From Dehalococcoidia bacterium (GTDB lineage Bacteria > Chloroflexota > Dehalococcoidia > DSTF01 > JACRBR01), in assembly GCA_015478665.1 (NCBI GenBank), contig JADMII010000001.1, forward strand, positions 1 through 64,000: a stretch of DNA of 64,000 nucleotides, in the 5' to 3' direction. The notes under the pieces are model-generated. The model saw only the letters and a list, made by a program, of their open reading frames with translations, was not told the origin of the DNA and searched no databases. The stretch's first letter is position 1. Every line of letters begins with the position of its first letter. A program made the translations under genes and the position numbers. Positions 59,076-64,000 of the stretch are shown here, piece after piece.

Positions 59076-61015
59076 GCGCGACGGGCCTCGGTCAGGGATT
59101 GTCCGCGCCGCCGCCCCCACGATGGCGGCAACTCCGCCGCGCGGTCGAGTTCATCATCAGTGACGCCCCGCCCGACAAGCCGGGCGACTTCACGACGCCG
59201 CGCCGCGTGGTGCCGATCTCGTTCATGGCGATGATCATCGGCGCGCTCAGCGCGGTGGTCGCGCTGGCGCTGCTGCGGCTGATCGGCTTCTTCACCAACC
59301 TCTTCTTCTTCTTCCGGCTGGGCACGAAGCTGCTGCCGCCCGACAACCACGTCCTCGGCGCCGGCATCATCCTCGTGCCGGTGATCGGCGGCATCATCGT
59401 CGGCTTGATGGCGCGCTACGGTTCGGAGCGCATCCGCGGCCACGGCATCCCGGAAGCGCTCGAGGTGATCCTGATCAACGGCAGCCGGATGGAGCCGAAG
59501 GTGACGCTGCTGAAGCCGGTGTCGTCGGCGATCTCGATCGGCTCGGGCGGGCCGTTCGGCGCCGAAGGCCCGATCATCGTCACCGGCGGCGCGCTCGGTT
59601 CGATGATCGCCCAGTTCTTCCACCTGACCAGCATCGAGCGCCGGACGCTGCTCGTGGCGGGCGCGGCCGGCGGCATGTCGGCGACGTTCGCCTCGCCGGT
59701 GGCGGCGGTGCTGCTCGCGGTAGAGCTGCTGCTGTTCGAGTTCAAGCCGCGCAGCCTGATCCCGGTCGCCCTTTCGAGCGCGACGGCGGAGCTCGTGCGG
59801 ATCTACATCATCGGCAAGGGGCCGATCTTCCCGACGCCGCCGCGTCCGGCGACGGTCGGCACGGACGCGATCGCCGCCTGCATCCTCGTCGGCGTGCTGG
59901 CAGGGGTGCTGGCGATCGTGCTCACCGTGGCCGTGTACGCGGTCGAGGACGGCTTCCACAAGCTGCCGGTGCACTGGATGTGGTGGCCGGCGATCGGCGG
60001 CCTGGTGGTCGGCGTCGGCGGGGTCATCTACCCGAAGGCGCTGGGCGTCGGCTACAGCGTCATCGGCGACATGCTCCAGGGCGACAACGCGACGAAGCTG
60101 ATCCTCGGCGTGCTGCTGGTGAAGTCGGTGATCTGGGCCGTCTCGCTCGGCTCCGGCACGTCCGGCGGTGTCGTCGCGCCGCTGCTGATGATGGGCGCCG
60201 CCCTCGGCGCCTTCGAGTCGCGCTTCCTGCCGAACGAGGGCCCGGGGTTCTGGCCGATGATCAGCATGGCGGCGGTGCTCGGCGGTACCATGCGCGTGCC
60301 GTTCACCGGCGTCATCTTCGCCCTGGAGCTCACGCACGATGTCAACGCGCTGCTGCCGCTGCTCGTCGCCGTCGTCGTCGCCTACGGCAGCACGGTGCTG
60401 ATCCTGCGTCGGTCGATCCTGACGGAGAAGGTCGCGCGGCGCGGCTACAACCTCGGCCAGGAGTACGCGCTCGACCCGCTCGAGATGCTGCTGGTGCGCG
60501 ACGTCATGCGCACCACGACGCTCGCGCTCTCGCCCGAGCTCTCGGTGCGTGAGGTGGCGGCGCGCATCCAGCAGAAGGCGACGGGCCAGAAGCAGCGGCT
60601 CTATCCCGTCGTCGACGCGGGCGGCTCGCTGCTCGGCATCACCTCGCGCGATGCGTTGCAGGAGATGATCCAGAAGTCCGGCAGCGACGGCGTCGGCACG
60701 ACGATCGAGAGCAGCATCGAGCGCGACGTGTCCGTCGCCTATCCCGACGAGCCGCTTGCGCAGGTCGCGTTCCGCATGGCCGGCACCGGCCACAACCGCA
60801 TGCCGGTGCTGGAGCGGGGCGCGGAGCGGCGGGTGATCGGCATGGTGTCGCTCAGCGACCTGCTGAAGGCCCGTGGCCGCACGCTGGAAGAAGAACGCGT
60901 CCGCGAGCGGGTGATCCGCCTGCGCTGGCTGCTGCCGGGCCGGCGCGTCGAGACGATTGCGCCGCCCGAGGAGCCGATCGTCGTAAGCGAACCACCCGAC
61001 CGCACGAAGGCCTGA
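59072..61015 (+). CDS. ClC-type chloride channel/transporter with CBS domains
   Basis: Protein of 647 residues. About 10-12 membrane helices (about 48-450) carry the selectivity motifs: GSGGPFGAEGPII with the gating glutamate, GHGIPEALE, and GSGTSGGVVAPLLMMGAALG. A pair of CBS domains follows (about 470-610: VRDVMRTTTLALSP, RLYPVVDAGGSLLGI, RMPVLERGAERRVIGMVSLSD in blocks). Family members carry chloride or exchange chloride for protons; CBS pairs sense adenine nucleotides. A hairpin at 61071-61092 follows the stop. Confidence 0.95.
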   Translation: MSATGLGQGLSAPPPPRWRQLRRAVEFIISDAPPDKPGDFTTPRRVVPISFMAMIIGALSAVVALALLRLIGFFTNLFFFFRLGTKLLPPDNHVLGAGIILVPVIGGIIVGLMARYGSERIRGHGIPEALEVILINGSRMEPKVTLLKPVSSAISIGSGGPFGAEGPIIVTGGALGSMIAQFFHLTSIERRTLLVAGAAGGMSATFASPVAAVLLAVELLLFEFKPRSLIPVALSSATAELVRIYIIGKGPIFPTPPRPATVGTDAIAACILVGVLAGVLAIVLTVAVYAVEDGFHKLPVHWMWWPAIGGLVVGVGGVIYPKALGVGYSVIGDMLQGDNATKLILGVLLVKSVIWAVSLGSGTSGGVVAPLLMMGAALGAFESRFLPNEGPGFWPMISMAAVLGGTMRVPFTGVIFALELTHDVNALLPLLVAVVVAYGSTVLILRRSILTEKVARRGYNLGQEYALDPLEMLLVRDVMRTTTLALSPELSVREVAARIQQKATGQKQRLYPVVDAGGSLLGITSRDALQEMIQKSGSDGVGTTIESSIERDVSVAYPDEPLAQVAFRMAGTGHNRMPVLERGAERRVIGMVSLSDLLKARGRTLEEERVRERVIRLRWLLPGRRVETIAPPEEPIVVSEPPDRTKA

Positions 61016-61421
61016 CCGCGGCGGCGTTCTGGCCCAGCAGCAACTCGCGCGTACCCGGCGGCCGTCGCAACGCCGACGATCCGGCGTCGGCGGCGATGCG
61101 TGCGGCGACCGGCGGCCGCGCGGCAGTCAGCTACGGCCTCGGCGCCGCGGATGTCGCCGATGGCTCTGCAGTATGTCCAGCACGGCGGATGCGTCACGCC
61201 CGCGGATCGCAACTGCGGCCGTGCCACGCCGGACTTCGATCGACGTGGCTCCTCGGGCGAGGACGACAAGCTGCGACTGCGTCGGTTGCGCGCCAGCGTT
61301 CTCGGCCTTCGGGCGAGGCGCCGTGGCGTCGCCCGGCGCGGACGCCGTCTCAGCCGACGGTACCGTTCGACAGGTTCACGCTGTGTGTCGGGACCGGGGG
61401 CCACGTCGGGTACCTTCTAGT
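61016..61421. other. Gap between ClC and tRNA-Sec with hairpin
   Basis: CGCCGAC (61071-61077) and GTCGGCG (61086-61092) form a 7-bp hairpin just after the ClC stop, without a T-run. The rest shows no gene. Confidence 0.5.
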
Positions 61422-61519
61422 GGGAGTGGATGGGTCCCGGTGGGTCTCGCGGTCTTCAACACCGTTGCGATGGCGCCTTCGCGTCGTCGGGAGGGTTCGA
61501 CTCCCTCGCACTCCCGCCA
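61422..61519 (+). tRNA. selC: tRNA-Sec (selenocysteine, anticodon TCA)
   Basis: A 98-base tRNA with encoded GCCA end. Acceptor GGGAGTG pairs with CACTCCC; anticodon stem GCGGT/ACCGT encloses CTTCAAC (anticodon TCA); the long variable arm (CGATGGCG with CGCGTCG) and T arm GAGGG-TTCGACT-CCCTC match the class of selenocysteine tRNAs. The eighth acceptor pair would be G-G, a mismatch. It implies that SelA/SelB and selenoproteins exist elsewhere in the genome; no sel gene is in this window. Confidence 0.88.
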
Positions 61520-62009
61520 TGCAATTCGATTCTGAACCGGCACATCGTCGGGACTCTCACGCGCGATCGACATACGCCGGGCGGGTGCGCTGACAGCAAC
61601 CGTGACAGCAACCGCGATGGACGGACGTGGACAGCGATGGACTACGCGTGGAGGATGGCTTCCGCCGCGATCGTCGCTTCGCGCTGCATCATCGGCTCGA
61701 TGCCCGCCGGACCGCCGTGCCGATCACCGCGGTTGCGCGTTCCGGGTTGGCCCCGGACGTGAACCCGTTCGTCGACGAGCAAACGCGATCTCGATGATGC
61801 AGCAGCCGCGGCGGTATCCGCAGCCAAGCTGCGGCTGGCGGCCGTCGGGCGCGTGTGGCGTCATGGGTGAGATGAGATCGGACGACGCGACGCGTTCGCC
61901 GCTACGGAAATCCCATGCGGGGGATCGGGACCGCCTATGCCATGCCGGACACCTCGGAGCACCCTCCGACGTCCGATCCCCGCCCTCGGGCCTCCGGCCT
62001 CCAACCACC
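61520..62009. other. Gap between tRNA-Sec and hisB
   Basis: No gene supported. Short direct repeats of GACAGCAACCG occur near 61590-61612. The right end (about 61960-62009) is made of CCTCCGGCCTCC-type words like those at other intergenic sites. Confidence 0.5.
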
Positions 62010-62615
62010 CTACCCGATCGTGCCTTTCGTGCTCGGCGCCTCGCCCGCACGCCGTGGGTCGAGGCGCGACGCCGCGCAGAGCGCCCGCCCGAGCGCCTTG
62101 CACACCGCCTCCGCGCGATGGTGGTCGTTCGCGCCGGCGAGGACGCGCGCGTGCAGCGTCAGCCGCGCCTCCGCCGCGAAGGAGCAGAGCAGGTGCTCGA
62201 CGAGTGACGCCGGCAGCTCGCCGATGCGCTCGAGCGTCCACGCGACGTCGAGCACGCAGTACGGCCTGCCGCTGATATCGACGGCGACCGACGCCAGCGC
62301 CTCGTCGAGCGGCACGAGCGCATCCGCCATGCGGACGATGCCGGCGCGTTCACCGAGCGCGCGGTCGAAGGCCTGGCCGAGCGCGAGGCCCACGTCCTCG
62401 ACGGTGTGATGCTCGTCGACGTGGAGGTCGCCGCTGGCGCTGACCTGCAGGTCGAAGAGGCCGTGCTTGCCGATCTGCTCGACGAGGTGGTCGAGCATGC
62501 CGATGCCCGTCTGCGCCGACGCCTGGCCGCGGCCGTCGAGGTCGAGCGTCACCTCGACGCGCGTCTCCTTCGTCTCGCGGACGACGTGCGCCGCGCGATC
62601 AGCCACAGACGTCAC
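62010..62615 (-). CDS. hisB: Imidazoleglycerol-phosphate dehydratase
   Basis: Protein of 201 residues if started at GTG 62615; GTG 62606 is also possible and no ribosome site decides it. A longer frame to 62756 is rejected because its N-terminus is unlike the family. Duplicated metal-binding motifs: GIGMLDHLVEQIGKHG, DEHHTVEDVGLALG, LVEHLLCSF and GANDHHRAEAVCKALG. It dehydrates imidazole glycerol phosphate to imidazole acetol phosphate in histidine synthesis, the substrate of HisC encoded upstream. Confidence 0.95.
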   Translation of the reverse strand: MTSVADRAAHVVRETKETRVEVTLDLDGRGQASAQTGIGMLDHLVEQIGKHGLFDLQVSASGDLHVDEHHTVEDVGLALGQAFDRALGERAGIVRMADALVPLDEALASVAVDISGRPYCVLDVAWTLERIGELPASLVEHLLCSFAAEARLTLHARVLAGANDHHRAEAVCKALGRALCAASRLDPRRAGEAPSTKGTIG

Positions 62616-62824
62616 GCGTGACAGCAGCTGCGGTGAGAGGAACGGCAGGCTCCGCAGATGATGCAGCTGGCGAAGGGAACCGCGGACGGCGCAGATGGAG
62701 GCCGATGTGCCGGGTTCGGGTTTGCAAGCCCGGCGTCCCGAAGGCTGCGTCGTCATTGCCGGCGATCGTCAGCCGGGCGACCTGTCGTCTCCTGTCTGCT
62801 GTCTGCTGTTGCCTCGTGGGCACG
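62616..62824 (-). other. hisC-hisB spacer
   Basis: A 209-base gap inside the apparent his operon. It holds a short tandem repeat on the minus strand (CAGCAGACAGCAGACAGG near 62810-62790) and GC-rich words; no gene. A hisB ribosome site is not evident. Confidence 0.4.
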
Positions 62825-63937
62825 TCACTCCCCCCGGAGCTCTCGCCCGATCTCGCGCAGCGCGCGGACGAGCGGCTCATTGTGCTCGGGCAAGCCGACG
62901 CTGATGCGCAGGTGGTTGCGCAGGGCCGGCGCGTCGAAGTAGCGGACGAAGATGCCGCGCTTCGCGAGCCGCTCCTTCACCTCGAGCGCGTCGACGTCTT
63001 CGAGCCGGCAGAGGATGAAGTTGGCATCCGACGGGTACGCCGTGATCCAGTCGATCGCCTCGAGCAGGCCGGCGAGCGCGTTGCGCGTGCCGGCGATCCT
63101 GCAGGCACGCTCCGCCAGCAGCGGCGCATCGTCGAGCGCAGCCCGGGCGGCTACGCCGGCGGCGACGTTGAGGTTGTACGGCTGCTTAATCGTCATGAGG
63201 ACGGCGGCGAGCGCCGGCGACATGATGCCGTAGCCGGCGCGCAGCCCGGCGAGCCCTGCCCACTTGCTGAAGGTGCGCAGCACGACGAGGTTCTCGTGTT
63301 CGGACAGCAGCGGCAGCGCGGAGTGCTGCGTGCCCGCGAATTCGATGTATGCCTCGTCGACGACGACAAGGAGGCCGGTGTCGAGCAGGCGCTCGAGTTG
63401 CCCGGGCGGCAGGAGATTGCCCGTCGGGTTGTTCGGCGACGCGATGAAGATCGCCTTCGCGTCAGACGCCAGCTTCTCGATGCGCGGGACGTCGAGCGCG
63501 AAGCTCGCCTGGCGAGGCGCTTCGAGCACACGGGCGCCGGCGACCTGCGCCGAGAACAGGTACATGCCGAACGTCGGCGGGCAGTCGATGACGGCGTCCC
63601 CGGGCGCGATCACGGCGCGCAGGACGAGATCGATCAAGTCGTCGCTGCCGAGGCCGCAGACGATGCGCTCGTCGTCGACATGCAGGTAGGCGGCGAGCGC
63701 ATCGCGCAGGGCGCGCTGGTCGGGGTCGGGATAGATGTGGTAAGCGCGATAGGCAGCGAGCGCGGTGAGCGCCTTCGGCGAAGGGCCGAACGGGTTCTCG
63801 TTGCCGTCGAGCTTGAGCACATCAGCCGGCGCGATGCCGGCGCGCGCGGCGAGCACGTCCGTCGGCTCGATCGGCACGTAACCCGGGAGCTCGAGCAGGT
63901 CCGGGCGGATGAGCGCGCGGAGGTCGTGCTTGCGCAT
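62825..63937 (-). CDS. hisC: Histidinol-phosphate aminotransferase
   Basis: Protein of 370 residues; fold-type I PLP enzyme. LKLDGNENPFGPSPKAL, LGSDDLIDLVLRAVI, IASPNNPTGN, VVVDEAYIEF and RTFSKWAGLAGLRAGYG carry the substrate and cofactor sites, the lysine in TFSKW being the PLP ligand; the C-terminal LRISVG places the substrate arginine. It converts imidazole acetol phosphate and glutamate to histidinol phosphate. TATCAT lies 5 bases before ATG 63937 with no Shine-Dalgarno, suggesting a leaderless transcript. Confidence 0.97.
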   Translation of the reverse strand: MRKHDLRALIRPDLLELPGYVPIEPTDVLAARAGIAPADVLKLDGNENPFGPSPKALTALAAYRAYHIYPDPDQRALRDALAAYLHVDDERIVCGLGSDDLIDLVLRAVIAPGDAVIDCPPTFGMYLFSAQVAGARVLEAPRQASFALDVPRIEKLASDAKAIFIASPNNPTGNLLPPGQLERLLDTGLLVVVDEAYIEFAGTQHSALPLLSEHENLVVLRTFSKWAGLAGLRAGYGIMSPALAAVLMTIKQPYNLNVAAGVAARAALDDAPLLAERACRIAGTRNALAGLLEAIDWITAYPSDANFILCRLEDVDALEVKERLAKRGIFVRYFDAPALRNHLRISVGLPEHNEPLVRALREIGRELRGE

Positions 63938-63942
63938 GCGGC

Positions 63943-63948
63943 ATGATA
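63943..63948 (-). promoter_or_regulatory. -10-like box of hisC
   Basis: TATCAT on the minus strand, 5 bases upstream of the hisC ATG, one of several TANNAT boxes next to starts without a ribosome site. The remaining bases to 64000 hold no gene. Confidence 0.4.
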
Positions 63949-64000
63949 GCGCGCGACGCCCCTCGCGCGCGGTCGACTCGTGCCCGCTGATTGGTGACCG

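Noticed and set aside
58979-60793. A 604-residue minus-strand frame over the ClC gene
   Set aside because: Antisense shadow; His/Arg/Asp-rich low-complexity text and no domain.

Overview
Host and overall character. The window is very GC-rich (about two thirds to 70 percent by eye), densely coded and rich in overlapping stop/start pairs (ATGA, GTGA, CTGA). The gene set looks like a Gram-positive-type or Chloroflexota-like bacterium: MscL with a zinc-ribbon tail, standalone ScpB followed by a DUF503 gene, AmaP/Asp23-like protein, an aldehyde:ferredoxin-oxidoreductase-like enzyme, single-frame LarC, MutS2 and type I-C CRISPR. My best guess is a high-GC member of Chloroflexota (Dehalococcoidia or a relative); this is inference, with no marker gene to prove it.

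Layout. 1-3400: tRNA-Ala, a secreted protein and a two-component system. 3500-9200: an orphan Tat-exported solute-binding lipoprotein, then a tightly overlapped catabolic operon TetR - Rieske oxygenase - amidohydrolase - cytochrome P450. 9250-16300: metallo-beta-lactamase-fold hydrolase, DUF4389 and DinB-like proteins, M20 peptidase, LarC, glycerate kinase and a 43-residue zinc-ribbon peptide. 16600-18160: AmaP-like, ScpB and DUF503 genes. 18300-30550: a type I-C CRISPR-Cas island: an array of 52 repeats and 51 spacers transcribed leftward, leader, then cas2, cas1, cas4, cas7, cas8c, cas5c and cas3 (listed left to right, all on the minus strand), bounded on the right by an IS256-type transposase remnant and tRNA-Arg. 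31000-42500: tRNA-His, dUTPase, RidA, HIT, ribulose-phosphate epimerase, argininosuccinate lyase, an XRE regulator with a DUF2851 protein, and TsaD. 42700-54800: a metallo-beta-lactamase/Rieske fusion resembling nucleotide-sugar hydroxylases, MutS2, endonuclease IV, an HMA-like protein, an AOR-family enzyme, DegV, a GAF-PAS-GGDEF-EAL protein and MscL. 54900-64000: a 1253-residue polytopic membrane protein, a ClC channel with CBS domains, tRNA-Sec, HisB and HisC.

How the parts work together. The CRISPR locus is complete for adaptation (Cas1, Cas2, Cas4), interference (Cas5c, Cas7, Cas8c, Cas3) and crRNA processing (Cas5c). Its spacers are the most informative part of the window. At least nine encode, on one strand or the other, six-residue-period A-R/W-V/I peptides, so many immune memories converge on viral genes for left-handed beta-helix (hexapeptide-repeat) proteins. 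Three others share the 12-mer AGCTAGCTAGCT. A sequence matching the crRNA handle sits alone in the 5' leader of the cas5c operon and may be a regulatory or relic crRNA-like element. The TetR-led operon looks like oxidative degradation of a hydrophobic ring compound, with a palindrome across the regulator's start codon. tRNA-Sec implies selenoprotein synthesis, though no selenoprotein gene was recognised here. Several genes lacking a Shine-Dalgarno have a -10-like TANNAT box 5-10 bases before ATG, suggesting leaderless transcripts.
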